Shown: positions 16,453 through 25,639 of the stretch, piece by piece
Layout: each line of letters opens with the position of its first letter
How positions within the stretch are numbered: the first letter of the stretch is position 1
The notes under the pieces: generated by a model
What the model was told of the DNA's origin: nothing
What the model saw: the letters and a program-made list of their open reading frames with translations, nothing else
The model's database searches: none
Program-made: the position numbers and the translations under genes
Source: Alphaproteobacteria bacterium
GTDB lineage: Bacteria > Pseudomonadota > Alphaproteobacteria > Micropepsales > Micropepsaceae
Assembly: GCA_947473475.1 (NCBI GenBank)
Contig: CANJBZ010000001.1
Coordinates: forward strand, 1 to 64,000
Direction: 5' to 3'
DNA length: 64,000 nt

Positions 16453-18264
16453 CTATCGTCCCGCCGCATAACCCTGCATGCCGCGCGGGTTGGCGGCAGC
16501 TTTGCGGCGGATGCCTTCTTGCGACGCGGCCGTCAGGCGGCCCTCGGACCAGAGCGGGCCGACTTCCACGATGTGGCCCCGGCGGCGCAATTCCTTCACC
16601 GTCGCGTCGGGCATGCGTCCTTCGACGACGAGAACCCCGGGGCGCGCCGTGCGCGGCCAGAACGAAATCGGGAAGTGCTCGCTGTGCCAGGCCGGCGCGT
16701 CGATGGCCTGCTGCAGATTGTGCCCCGCGTGAATGTGCCGGAGCAGGAATTGGCAAATCCATTGGTCCTGCTGATCTCCGCCCGGCGATCCCCAGGAGAG
16801 ATACGGCGTGCCATCGCGCAACGCGATGGTCGGCGACAGCGTGGTGCGCGGCCGTTTGCCGGGCATAAGAGCGGCGGGGTGCGCCTCATCCAGCCAGCAC
16901 ATCTGCGCGCGTGTGCCCAGGCAGAAGCCCAGCTCCGGTATGAGGGGCGAAGACTGCAGCCAGCCGCCGGAGGGCGTTGAGGAAACCATGTTGCCCCAAC
17001 GGTCGATAATATCGAAATGCACCGTGTCGCCGCGCGCGCCGCCCAGAGGGCTGGTGACCGGTTCAGCCGAACCGATGCGCCCGGTCGTCGGTTCACCCGC
17101 ACCGGCAACTGTGCCGCTGGGCTCACCGATGTGCACCTTGCCGCCGAAGCCCGGAATCGTTCCGGGACGCTGTTCGAGGCTGGCCGTTTCACCAACCAGT
17201 TTACGCCGCGCGTTGTTGTACGCATCGCTCAACAGCACGTCGCTGGGAATGCGCACGAAATTTGGATCGCCGTAGAACGCATCGCGGTCGGCCATGGCCA
17301 GCTTGGCGCATTCGACTTGCAAATGGACGAAATCCGGGCCCGCCGGATCGAGCCCGTCCAGCTTGAATCCTTTCAGCAGCGCGAGCTGTTGCAGCAGCGA
17401 CGGCCCCTGACTCCACCATCCCGCCTTGCATACGGTGTAGCCGTGATAGTCATAGGTGGCGGGGGCTTCGAGATGCGGCAGCCAGGACGCAATATCCTCG
17501 CCCGTCAGCAACCCGCCATGCGGTGTACCGCTGGTGTCCATCGCTTCCGTCGTACGGCAGAAATTGTCGATCGCTTCGGCGACAAAGCCGTGCGTCCAGG
17601 TTTGGCGGGCGCGGTCGATTTGGCGAACGCGGTCGCCGCCTGCGCTTTCGGCCTCGGACAAAATCCGTTCATACGTTTTCGCGAGCACGGGATTTTTCAA
17701 CAGCGTGCCGCGCTCCGGCACTTTTCCGTCCGGCATGTAAACGGCGGCCGATGTCTTCCAGTGGTCGCGGAACAGGCTTTCGACCGTGGCAATGGTTTCC
17801 ACTTCACGGTCGACCAGGGGATGGCCTTCGCGCGCGTAAAAAATCGCCGGCTCCAGCACGTCGCGCGGGCGCATCGTGCCGAAATCGCGCAACAGCATCA
17901 TCCAGGTTTCAAACGTGCCCGGCACGCAAGCGGCCAGCAGTCCAGAGCCCGGCACCATGTCGAGGCCCAGCCCGCGGAAGCGTGCAATGGTAGCCGCTTT
18001 CGGCGTCACGCCCTGGCCGCAAATAACGACCGGCTTTTGCGAGCGCGCGTCCCACAGGATGACCGGCACATCGCCGCCCGGTCCGTTCAGGTGCGGCTCG
18101 ACCATTTGCAAGGTGAACGCCGCCGCGACGCCCGCATCGAAGGCATTGCCGCCGCGTTCGAGGATGCCCATGGCGACCGCGGTGGCGATCCAATGAGTCG
18201 AGGCAACAACGCCGAACAGCCCCTCAATTTCGGGGCGGGTGGTGAAGGGAATGGGAGGTAGCAT
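16453..18264 (-). CDS. Gamma-glutamyltransferase-family Ntn hydrolase
   Basis: Belongs to the GGT family, which self-cleaves at a threonine and transfers or hydrolyses gamma-glutamyl groups. The likely nucleophile is the Thr of GGARGDTVHFDIID, and the STPSGGWL segment follows as in GGT. N-terminal ASTHWIATAVAMGILERGGNAFDAGVAAA is the family signature (shown in part). About 603 residues from ATG 18264; upstream extension to 18351 would overlap the preceding gene. No signal peptide is visible, unlike classical periplasmic GGT, so a cytosolic amidase or cephalosporin-acylase-like role is possible. It lies 35 bp after the glyoxalase-like gene in the same operon. Confidence 0.88.
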   Translation of the reverse strand: MLPPIPFTTRPEIEGLFGVVASTHWIATAVAMGILERGGNAFDAGVAAAFTLQMVEPHLNGPGGDVPVILWDARSQKPVVICGQGVTPKAATIARFRGLGLDMVPGSGLLAACVPGTFETWMMLLRDFGTMRPRDVLEPAIFYAREGHPLVDREVETIATVESLFRDHWKTSAAVYMPDGKVPERGTLLKNPVLAKTYERILSEAESAGGDRVRQIDRARQTWTHGFVAEAIDNFCRTTEAMDTSGTPHGGLLTGEDIASWLPHLEAPATYDYHGYTVCKAGWWSQGPSLLQQLALLKGFKLDGLDPAGPDFVHLQVECAKLAMADRDAFYGDPNFVRIPSDVLLSDAYNNARRKLVGETASLEQRPGTIPGFGGKVHIGEPSGTVAGAGEPTTGRIGSAEPVTSPLGGARGDTVHFDIIDRWGNMVSSTPSGGWLQSSPLIPELGFCLGTRAQMCWLDEAHPAALMPGKRPRTTLSPTIALRDGTPYLSWGSPGGDQQDQWICQFLLRHIHAGHNLQQAIDAPAWHSEHFPISFWPRTARPGVLVVEGRMPDATVKELRRRGHIVEVGPLWSEGRLTAASQEGIRRKAAANPRGMQGYAAGR

Positions 18265-18299
18265 GGAGCCGTCTTGGGGTGATGATGACGGCGCAACAT

Positions 18300-19217
18300 T
18301 CACGACTTCGCTCGCCACGGCAAGTCGGCCAATTGCTCCACAAAAATCCATGTGCCTTGGCCGAGCGCGGGCGGGAAAGGTACGAACAGCATGCGATCGC
18401 GCTGTTCAAAACGCACGCCCCGGCCCCGCAGCACATTGGCGGTCCGGGTCAGTGAATCGGTGCGCAAGGCATAGGCGCCGATGAAGGGAAGGCTCGGCAC
18501 GGCCACCGACGGCACTACCCGCGCGAATGTCAGGGCATCGACAATCTGCACTCCGCCGCGGTCGAGCAAGAAGCTCTCGCCCAATGCCGTGGTAACGGGC
18601 TGCCGGTTCAGAAAGCGGCGATACCGGGCAGCGGCTTCGGCCACATCCGGGACCACCGCTACCGCATCGATAAGCTGCTTGGCGCCGTTTTCATGGGTCA
18701 GCCAGCGCTTCTGCCAGACGGCATCCTCGGTGTGATGCGTCAGCATTTGGATGCGGCCTTCGGCCATCTCGCCGGGAACAACCCGCGCGACGGTAAAGGC
18801 GGCTTCCGCCGTGCCGGTCTCCGTGCCGACCGGACGGCGCAACGCCACCAACGGCGCTGTCTTGAAGCCCGCCTTGGCCAGCCGCTCGGACTGCGCGCGC
18901 GCATCGGCGACGGCAAATGCCAACAAGTGCACGCCCGCATAGCGCGCCAGCCCCGCATCGAATTCGCGCGTCAGGGGCGTTTCGGACGTCTTGAACAGCA
19001 CTTCGATATAGCCGCCCGGCAGCATGGCGGTGATGTTGCCCGTGCCGGCGGGGACACTCGTGCCATCAGGACCTGGATTGGTTTGGATCGACACCGGCGA
19101 CGGCGCGAAGCCGGCTTGCTTCATCGCTTCCGTGGCGGCGGCCGAATCCGCCACCCAATGCGCGATGTGGTCGAGAAATATCTCCTCGCCAATCGGAAGC
19201 TGCCGGCCCGCTTCCAT
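18300..19217 (-). CDS. Glyoxalase-like (VOC) domain protein
   Basis: A 305-residue protein with vicinal-oxygen-chelate type repeats, resembling the Glyoxalase_3 family. The N-terminal half has IFLDHIAHWVADSAAA and GGYIEVLF; a related second half starts near residue 185 and ends FVEQLADLPWR. It follows nadX after one base, so it is surely co-transcribed. The function is not established; VOC proteins include lyases, dioxygenases and binding proteins. Confidence 0.8.
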   Translation of the reverse strand: MEAGRQLPIGEEIFLDHIAHWVADSAAATEAMKQAGFAPSPVSIQTNPGPDGTSVPAGTGNITAMLPGGYIEVLFKTSETPLTREFDAGLARYAGVHLLAFAVADARAQSERLAKAGFKTAPLVALRRPVGTETGTAEAAFTVARVVPGEMAEGRIQMLTHHTEDAVWQKRWLTHENGAKQLIDAVAVVPDVAEAAARYRRFLNRQPVTTALGESFLLDRGGVQIVDALTFARVVPSVAVPSLPFIGAYALRTDSLTRTANVLRGRGVRFEQRDRMLFVPFPPALGQGTWIFVEQLADLPWRAKS

Positions 19218-19218
19218 C

Positions 19219-20019
19219 TTACGTTCCCACGCGCAAAGGCGCGGTCATTTTGCGCAGGGCCGCCACGGCGGATAAAGCGGTAATGCGCCCCGTCTTCGGG
19301 TTTTCACTGGGAACGTTTTCGATGGACATTTCAAAGCGCGCGGAGTCGGCCTCCACTACCACGCGGTGCATATTGCGCGTGACGTTGGGGTCCGCCCAAA
19401 TCTCAATGGTCGTGCGATCCGGTCCGATGCCCGCCAGCGAGAGCGCCGCGGCGACATTGACGTTTTCCGGAAATCCCGCGGCGGCCGCGCGGGCGGTGCC
19501 CTGAAAGACGCGCTTGGGTTCGGTGATGCCGTCGATGCTGATGTTGTTGGCGACGAGATAGGGCGCGCCCATCAGCCCCTTCACGGGCTTGCGCGTGATC
19601 ATGGTGACGGATTGAATTTCACCTTCGGCGGCGGCGGACACCGCGTCAAAGCCGATCAGTGCGCCAGTCGGCACGATGATCTGGCCGCCCTTTTCTTTCG
19701 CCAGCGCCACCAGTTCGGGATGCTTCAACAATTGCCCCGCGCTGAGCGCCATCAGCATTTTCCCCGCCAACAAGACCGGCGTTGCGATGTCCACCATCAC
19801 GGCAGCGGGCGCACATTCAAGGATAAGATCCGATTTGGCGATCAATTCGGATAGCGAAAGAACTGGCGCGTCGCTGCCGATTTCATCCAGGAACGCACGC
19901 GCTTTCGCGGCATCGCGCACCGTGACGCCGGCAAGCTCCACCTTCGGCAACGCGCCGCCCACGATTTTGCGCGCCACCGACCGGCCGATGGCGCCAAGCC
20001 CTGCTATGCCCACCCTCAT
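19219..20019 (-). CDS. nadX: L-aspartate dehydrogenase-like oxidoreductase (NadX)
   Basis: NAD(P)-dependent L-aspartate dehydrogenase family, 266 residues. N-terminal Rossmann motif GIAGLGAIGRSVA; the C-terminal catalytic domain includes GFPENVNVAAALSLAGIG and the family histidine segment NVTRNMHRVVVEAD. In the family it makes iminoaspartate for NAD synthesis, but nadA and nadC are absent here and the neighbours are catabolic, so a related amino-acid or imine dehydrogenase role is possible. It starts 10 bp after the aldo/keto reductase stop. Confidence 0.88.
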   Translation of the reverse strand: MRVGIAGLGAIGRSVARKIVGGALPKVELAGVTVRDAAKARAFLDEIGSDAPVLSLSELIAKSDLILECAPAAVMVDIATPVLLAGKMLMALSAGQLLKHPELVALAKEKGGQIIVPTGALIGFDAVSAAAEGEIQSVTMITRKPVKGLMGAPYLVANNISIDGITEPKRVFQGTARAAAAGFPENVNVAAALSLAGIGPDRTTIEIWADPNVTRNMHRVVVEADSARFEMSIENVPSENPKTGRITALSAVAALRKMTAPLRVGT

Positions 20020-20029
20020 GTGTTTTTCC

Positions 20030-20872
20030 CTATGTCGATTCCAAAGGCTTCTTGCGTGCCGGCGGCGGAAAGGCGCGGTTCAGCACCGCCAAATCCTTGT
20101 CATCCAGTTTGATCGACAACGCCGCGTAGTTGTCGCGCACATGCGCTTCGCTGCCCGCTTTGGGAATGACCATGGTCTGCTTCTGCAGCAGACACCAGGC
20201 AAGCGCCACTTGGGCAGAGGTCGCACTGTGCTTGGTGGCGACCTGCGCGATCTCTGGCGAGCGCAGCAGGCGTCCCTGGTCGAGCGGCGAATAGGCCATC
20301 AGCGTAATACGCCGCTGGGTGCACCACGGGATCAGATCGTATTCGATGCCGCGCCGTCTGAGATTGTACATGACTTGATTGGTTGCGCAGGCATCGCCGC
20401 CGGGCACGGCAATCAGTTCTTCCATTTCGTCGACATCGAAATTGCTGACGCCCCAATGGCGGATTTTTCCGGCGCGCTTCAGCGTTGTGAACGCTTCCAC
20501 GGTTTCCGCGATCGGCACATTGGCGGGCCAATGCAGCAGATACAGATCGATTGCGTCGACCTTCAGCCGCTTTAGACTTTTTTCGCAGGCCGCAATCGTG
20601 CCGCGCCGCGATGCGTTGGCCGGCATGACCTTGCTGACGATGAAGACCTCGCCGCGCCGTCCGGCGATGGCTTCGCCCACGATTTCTTCCGCGCCACCGC
20701 TGGCATACATTTCGGCGGTATCGATCAGCGTCATGCCGAGATCGAGTCCCAGCTTTAAAGCGGTCACCTCATCTTTGCGGCGGCGGGAGGAATCCCCCAT
20801 CATCCAGGTGCCCTGGCCAAGGGCCGCCACGGTTTCACCGGTCGGAAGCGTCACAGTCGGCATGGTGCTCAT
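20030..20872 (-). CDS. Aldo/keto reductase
   Basis: NADPH-dependent carbonyl reductase with a TIM barrel of 280 residues. The catalytic tetrad is visible: D51, Y56, K81 and H114 (IDTAEMY, IVSKV, LYLLHWP). The cofactor region reads VIPKAGSEAHVRDN. I chose ATG 20872 (MSTMPTVTLPTG) rather than the longer frame to 21079, which would run into the divergent hydrolase gene. It is first in the minus-strand operon that continues with nadX, the VOC protein and GGT. Confidence 0.92.
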   Translation of the reverse strand: MSTMPTVTLPTGETVAALGQGTWMMGDSSRRRKDEVTALKLGLDLGMTLIDTAEMYASGGAEEIVGEAIAGRRGEVFIVSKVMPANASRRGTIAACEKSLKRLKVDAIDLYLLHWPANVPIAETVEAFTTLKRAGKIRHWGVSNFDVDEMEELIAVPGGDACATNQVMYNLRRRGIEYDLIPWCTQRRITLMAYSPLDQGRLLRSPEIAQVATKHSATSAQVALAWCLLQKQTMVIPKAGSEAHVRDNYAALSIKLDDKDLAVLNRAFPPPARKKPLEST

Positions 20873-20934
20873 GGGCAAAGGATAGCCGCCCCACGCGGTT
20901 TGGGAAATCGCCGAATAGCAGTTAAAACGCGACC

Positions 20935-21777
20935 ATGGGGCTGCTGAAATTCCTGACCGCTTTGCTGGGCTTTTTCGCGCCCGGCAGCTCGCCCGCAATG
21001 CTGCTGAATGTGACGGTTCCGCGGTCGACCTACCGCGTGCAGCGCGACATCGCGTATGGCGGCGGGCCTCGGAACACATTCGATGTGTATCTGCCTCAAT
21101 CGTTCACACCGCCCGCGCCGGTGGTGCTGTTCTTTTACGGCGGTGCGTTCCGCTCGGGGCGCAAGGAAGAATACCGCATCGTCGGCGAGGCCCTGGCGAG
21201 CAAGGGTATCGTTACCGTCGTCGCGGATTACCGTATTTATCCCGAAGCACGTTTTCCGGACTTCTTAGAGGATGGCGCGCGCGCCTTTGCCGCCGTTCAC
21301 GCCCGTGCGGCGGAATTCGGCGGCGATCCTTCGCGCATTTTCATCTGCGGTCACTCGGCCGGGGCTTATATCACCGCGATGCTGGGGTCGAACCCGGCCT
21401 ATTTGCAGGCGGTCGGTTTGGATTTGTCTGCAATCCGCGGCGTGATCCCAATTGCGGGCCGCTTCCACGAATTGGCGCTGGGCGATGCCATTGCGCACGA
21501 GATCTTCCGTGGTCCCGCCCGGCCGGAAACGCGGCCCAGTACCTACATCGACGGCAAGCGCCCGCCTTTTCTGCTGCTTGCCGGGGCGAACGATCACCGC
21601 GACGTCCTAGAGAATCATCGTCTGCTTGCCGCCCATCTGCGCGAGCACGCCAGCGAAGTGGAAGAACGGACTTACCCCAGCGTCGGGCACATGGGCATCA
21701 TGGTCGCGTTAGCGCCGGGCTTCCGTGGCAGAGCCCCGTTGCGCGACGACATCGTGCGGTTTGTAAACGCGGAATGA
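20935..21777 (+). CDS. Alpha/beta-hydrolase (HSL/esterase type)
   Basis: A 280-residue carboxylesterase/lipase-type hydrolase. The nucleophile elbow is GHSAG with S141; the acid and histidine are probably in LLAGANDHRDVL and SVGHMGI. The oxyanion region reads FFYGGAF instead of the usual HGGG. An N-terminal hydrophobic stretch (residues 3-16) could be a membrane anchor or weak signal. It is divergent from the aldo/keto reductase with only 62 bp between them. Confidence 0.88.
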   Translation: MGLLKFLTALLGFFAPGSSPAMLLNVTVPRSTYRVQRDIAYGGGPRNTFDVYLPQSFTPPAPVVLFFYGGAFRSGRKEEYRIVGEALASKGIVTVVADYRIYPEARFPDFLEDGARAFAAVHARAAEFGGDPSRIFICGHSAGAYITAMLGSNPAYLQAVGLDLSAIRGVIPIAGRFHELALGDAIAHEIFRGPARPETRPSTYIDGKRPPFLLLAGANDHRDVLENHRLLAAHLREHASEVEERTYPSVGHMGIMVALAPGFRGRAPLRDDIVRFVNAE

Positions 21778-21809
21778 ATGCAGCAACGGTCGGCTCACAG
21801 TGGTGAGAC

Positions 21810-21931
21810 CGCCCCCTCACCCTAGCCCTCTCCCCGAAATGGGGAGAGGGAATCTCAGCCCGGCGGGATGAAACACGATTGATCCGTCTCCCTCTCCCCC
21901 AGCGGGGGAGAGGGTCGGGGTGAGGGGGAGA
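21810..21931. repeat. Palindromic intergenic element (CCCCCTCACCC type)
   Basis: Outer CCCCCTCACCCTAGCCCTC near 21811 pairs with GAGGGTCGGGGTGAGGGGG near 21929, with CTCTCCCC-aaat-GGGGAGAG and CTCCCCCAGCGGGGGAG hairpins inside. It lies between convergent genes. CAAGCCTGTGG just right of it (21945-21955) also occurs in the dyad at 42161-42188. Confidence 0.85.
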
Positions 21932-21995
21932 TATCCCAACCGCACAAGCCTGTGGCTATCGAATGCAGCCGCCAAATTCCTGTTCGTGACTTGGG

Positions 21996-23159
21996 CTAAT
22001 TCCACAACTTCTTGCTGGCGAGGCGGGCGCCTTCGGCGAGGGATTCCAGCTTGGCCCACATGATTGACGGGTGCACGCGGCGGTGGAACGGACCTTGCGC
22101 GAAACCGCAATCGGTACCGGCGATGACGTTCTCACGGCCGAGCGATTTGGCGTACCGCACAATGCGCTGCGCGATCAGCTCGGGATGTTCAACGATATTC
22201 GTGGCGTGGCTGACGACGCCGGGAATAAGGATTTTACCGTCCGGAAGCTTCACGCTTTCCCACACTTCCCATTCGTGTTCGTGGCGTGGATTGGCGCCTT
22301 CGATCAGGAACGCGCCTACATTAGCCTTCGTAATAATGTCGACAATATCCTTCAGTGGCACGTCGGTGGTGTGCGGTCCCGGCCAGCTTCCCCAGCAGAC
22401 GTGATAGCGGATGCGTTCGGGCGGGATACCTTCGAGAGCGTGGTTCAGTACCTCGATCTGGCGCTCCAACCATTTGCGGTAATCGCCAAAGCTGGCAGGC
22501 GGGACCATCCGGTCGAACGTCACCGCGGCGCGCGCATCGTCGAGTTGCAGCAGCAGTCCGGAGTCCGCGATCGTGCGGTATTCCTCGCGCATCGCGGTGG
22601 CCAGCGCCTGGAACATCTCCTCATCGTCTTTGTAGTAGGCATTGCGGCGATCCGGAATAACGCTCGCCGGGGCCGCGACCGGTAGAAACGCCTCCGACAC
22701 ATTAACGCCCTGCAATGCGGTCTTGATGTCTTCGATGTCGCGCAGCAGCGCCGCCTTGCCGGTGTAGGCGATCGGCCCGACGCAGACCGATTCCCAATCG
22801 GAGGACGGCGGCGTCGCCGCATCCATCTCGGCATAGAATTCCTGAAATCGCGCACGGTCGGCCCCGGCGACGAACGGGTTCTTCTCCAGGGACACCGGCC
22901 GGCGCTCGAACCCGGAAAGCCGCTCCAGCGCATATTGCGACCAGGAAATGTTCTTGCCGAATTCACCATCGTCCACGACGTCGAGCCCGGCTTCGGCCTG
23001 GCGGCGGACCACCCAGGCGACGCTGTCCTTCAGGCACGCCTCATAGGCGGCATCGTTGCCCTGGCCCGATTGCTGGGCACGCAGCAGGTCCTGCAGTTCC
23101 TTCGGCCGGATCAGGCTGCCCACATGGGTCGTGAGGATGCGGTCCGTGCTGCGTTTCAT
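21996..23159 (-). CDS. Cobalamin-independent methionine synthase II-like (MetE C-terminal/UROD fold) protein
   Basis: A 387-residue stand-alone homologue of the C-terminal catalytic barrel of MetE. It opens RILTTHVGSLIRP and has QAEAGLDVVDDGE and, near the end, the zinc-ligand type cysteine in GTDCGFAQG. The N-terminal half of true MetE is missing. Stand-alone members are often found in catabolic clusters and may be methyltransferases or lyases rather than methionine synthases. GGGAGC precedes the ATG at 23159. Confidence 0.85.
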   Translation of the reverse strand: MKRSTDRILTTHVGSLIRPKELQDLLRAQQSGQGNDAAYEACLKDSVAWVVRRQAEAGLDVVDDGEFGKNISWSQYALERLSGFERRPVSLEKNPFVAGADRARFQEFYAEMDAATPPSSDWESVCVGPIAYTGKAALLRDIEDIKTALQGVNVSEAFLPVAAPASVIPDRRNAYYKDDEEMFQALATAMREEYRTIADSGLLLQLDDARAAVTFDRMVPPASFGDYRKWLERQIEVLNHALEGIPPERIRYHVCWGSWPGPHTTDVPLKDIVDIITKANVGAFLIEGANPRHEHEWEVWESVKLPDGKILIPGVVSHATNIVEHPELIAQRIVRYAKSLGRENVIAGTDCGFAQGPFHRRVHPSIMWAKLESLAEGARLASKKLWN

Positions 23160-23324
23160 GGCAAGCTCCCAATGGTGTTCTCCGCTTAGGGTTAAAAGAA
23201 ATCATCAGCCGCCACAACGGCGGGAAAGTGTTTGGTCCCGGCTTCCCCTTCGGCCGATTGGGCTCTAAAAACGCCGCGAGCTATGCGGAAGCTGTATCCC
23301 GCACCCGCCAAATAAGGACTCGAT

Positions 23325-24227
23325 ATGACCGCTGAACCCGCTGTACTGCATTCGCTTCTGGGCAATCACCCCAATACCAAAGCGCAGAAGAGCGGGCAGG
23401 CGTCCTCCCCGCTCGTCACCTTTGATTATTTCGAAGTGAAAGTCGCCAATACGCAGTTCAAGGCGATGGTGCGTGACCAGAAATATGATTTCGGCGAGCT
23501 GGCGATGGTCACGTTCCTGCAGGCCAAGCATTACGGCAAGCCCTATGTGCTGTTGCCCGCGACCATCGTCGGCCGCAATCAGCATCACACGATTTTTTAC
23601 AATGCCGATCGTGGTCCGCTAACGGCTCGGGATTTGAACGGCAAGCGCATCGGCGTGCGTGCTTACACGCAGACGACGGGATGCTGGGTGCGCGGCTTCT
23701 TGTCGGAAGATTATGGCGTCGATCTGTCGACGCTGCGCATCGTCACCTTTGAAGATCCGCATCTGGCGGAATATCGCGATCCACCGAACGTCGAGCGCGC
23801 GCCGGAGGGCAAGGTGCTGAAGCAAATGCTGATCGATGGCGAGATCGATGCGGCGATCCTGGGCGATGTCGCGGAAGAAGGGCCGATCAAGCATCTGATC
23901 CCCGATCACGAAGCGGCCGGTAAGGATTGGGCGCGCCGTCACGGCGGCGTGCCGATCAACCATCTGGCCGTGATGCGCGAGTCCATCGTCAAAGCGCGGC
24001 CGGATGTGGTGCGCGAGGTCTATCGCGTGATGAAGGAAAGCCGTGCGGCTGCAACGGGTATCCCAACGGGGGCGGACGATCCGCTACGTTTCGGCATCGG
24101 CGCGGTGCGGCAGTCGCTCGAACAGATCAACAAATACGCGGCCGAACAGAAGCTGATCCCGCGGCCCTTTTCCGTCGATGAACTGTTCGCCGACGCCATC
24201 CGCATTCTCGGCGCGGACGCCGCTTAG
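23325..24227 (+). CDS. Binding-protein-fold enzyme, 4,5-dihydroxyphthalate decarboxylase-like
   Basis: A 300-residue protein with the type 2 periplasmic-binding fold but no signal peptide, so it acts in the cytosol. Segments such as FDYFEVKVANTQFKAMV, GKRIGVRAYTQTTGCWVRG and DGEIDAAILGD match the family holding Pht5 (4,5-dihydroxyphthalate decarboxylase) and ABC-binding homologues. A decarboxylase of a dihydroxy aromatic acid fits the phthalate-type Rieske enzyme upstream, but this is inference. AAGGA precedes the ATG. It is convergent with the NCS2 permease. Confidence 0.75.
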   Translation: MTAEPAVLHSLLGNHPNTKAQKSGQASSPLVTFDYFEVKVANTQFKAMVRDQKYDFGELAMVTFLQAKHYGKPYVLLPATIVGRNQHHTIFYNADRGPLTARDLNGKRIGVRAYTQTTGCWVRGFLSEDYGVDLSTLRIVTFEDPHLAEYRDPPNVERAPEGKVLKQMLIDGEIDAAILGDVAEEGPIKHLIPDHEAAGKDWARRHGGVPINHLAVMRESIVKARPDVVREVYRVMKESRAAATGIPTGADDPLRFGIGAVRQSLEQINKYAAEQKLIPRPFSVDELFADAIRILGADAA

Positions 24228-24229
24228 AA

Positions 24230-24252
24230 ACACCCTCCCTCAAGGGGAGGGT
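24230..24252. repeat. Short remnant of the CCTCCCTCAAGGGGAGG palindrome family
   Basis: ACCCTCCCTCAAGGGGAGGGT lies between two convergent stop codons and may act as a transcription stop. It is the core of the larger elements at 47456 and 51457. Confidence 0.7.
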
Positions 24253-24254
24253 GT

Positions 24255-25610
24255 TCACGCCTTTGCGTGGCTGGCCGCGATCTTGTCGCGGTTGAGGATC
24301 GCATGCAGCGCGATCAGCGGAACGCCCCCGACGACGACGGCCTGTTTCAGCAGGATGCGCACGACCAGCGGCATGGCCTGATACGCCTCACCCGCGACAA
24401 ACAATCCGCCCATGCCCATAAGCAGCGCGAACCCCGCGATGATCAAATTGCGGTCGTCCCATTCCACATGGGACAGATGCTGGATCGCATGCATCATGAC
24501 GATGCCGAACAACAGCGTCGCAATGGCTGCCAGAACGGGCGTCGGCACCAGAACCAGCATCATGTCGAACTTCACACAAGACCCCAGCACCATCAGCAGC
24601 ACGCCGCAGGTCAGCGTGGCGTAGCGCGACCCGACCCGCGTGTAACGCAACAGGCCGACATTGTCGGGGTAGATATAGGTCGAGTAGGTGCCGAGAACCG
24701 AAGCCAGCATTCCGCCGACAGCAACGCTCATCAGTCCGCCCGACATCCGTGCGGGCGAAAGCTTCTCATGCCCCCAATTCCCGACCACGGTGTAGAGCGC
24801 CATCGAAGCGATGCTGGCAGGCACCAGCACCAGCAGGAATAGAATGACGATATCGGGGCGGACACTGAACCCGTAAGGAAAGAATTGCGGCGTCACCAGC
24901 CAAGGCGACGCGATCACCCGCCCCAAGGAAATCGGTATGAACAGCGAATAGACGATGGTTCCGAGAATAAGACCCACAAGCATCGCCACGCGCCGCATCT
25001 GCTTGCCAGCCCATAGCGTGAAGGCAACCAAAGTTGCCACGGCAACGGCGCCGGCAAGCAAATTGATGCCGGGAAAACCTGGACTTGCGCGTTCGCCGAT
25101 CCAGTTGGGGAGGGATGTATTGGCGATCTGCACCATCGACAGCATCACCATCATGCCTGCGATCATGGGATCATGCAGATAGCGGGCGAACATCGCCGCG
25201 AAACTCCAGCCGCGTATCGGTACGGTCAGCAGAAACCAGATGATGCAGGCGACAAAGGCCGAACCGAACGCTAATCCAAGTCCGGCATCGGGAAGTTGCC
25301 CGAGCGCCATCAGCGCGGTGAAGCTGCCGACATAGGGTCCGTGGACGATGGGGAGCTTTAATATCAACAGCGCCTGACAGGCCGTGACGAAGCCGGAGAC
25401 CAGAAAGGTCATCCCGTAAAGATGCGCGGTCTGTTCCGGTGATAGATGCAGCACCTGCCCGGTAATGCCGGGAAACACGAACATTCCGATCATGCCGAAA
25501 ATGTTCTGGAAGCCGAGCATTAGGGCTTGGCCCACCGGCAAGGGATCGTGAATGCCGACGTCAAAAACGGTCTCACGCGCTGCGTCAGTGGATGCCGTCG
25601 TCGTAGCCAT
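24255..25610 (-). CDS. NCS2-family nucleobase/xanthine-uracil permease
   Basis: Membrane carrier of 451 residues with about 12-14 hydrophobic segments. NCS2 hallmarks are GQALMLGFQNIFGMIGMFVFPG at TM1 (shown in part) and the half-helix regions YTRVGSRYATLTCGV and LVPTPVLAAIATLLFGIVM. Known members import uracil, xanthine, urate or ascorbate by cation symport. Here it neighbours a UbiD enzyme and a xanthine-dehydrogenase-type subunit, so a heterocyclic acid is a reasonable guess. GGAGAC precedes the ATG at 25610. Confidence 0.9.
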   Translation of the reverse strand: MATTTASTDAARETVFDVGIHDPLPVGQALMLGFQNIFGMIGMFVFPGITGQVLHLSPEQTAHLYGMTFLVSGFVTACQALLILKLPIVHGPYVGSFTALMALGQLPDAGLGLAFGSAFVACIIWFLLTVPIRGWSFAAMFARYLHDPMIAGMMVMLSMVQIANTSLPNWIGERASPGFPGINLLAGAVAVATLVAFTLWAGKQMRRVAMLVGLILGTIVYSLFIPISLGRVIASPWLVTPQFFPYGFSVRPDIVILFLLVLVPASIASMALYTVVGNWGHEKLSPARMSGGLMSVAVGGMLASVLGTYSTYIYPDNVGLLRYTRVGSRYATLTCGVLLMVLGSCVKFDMMLVLVPTPVLAAIATLLFGIVMMHAIQHLSHVEWDDRNLIIAGFALLMGMGGLFVAGEAYQAMPLVVRILLKQAVVVGGVPLIALHAILNRDKIAASHAKA

Positions 25611-25639
25611 TTTGTCTCCGTCAATGGCGGCAGTTGCCG

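Noticed and set aside
21945-21955. CAAGCCTGTGG as an operator half-site shared with 42179-42189
   Set aside because: This copy is between convergent genes and next to a palindromic repeat, so control of a promoter there is unlikely.
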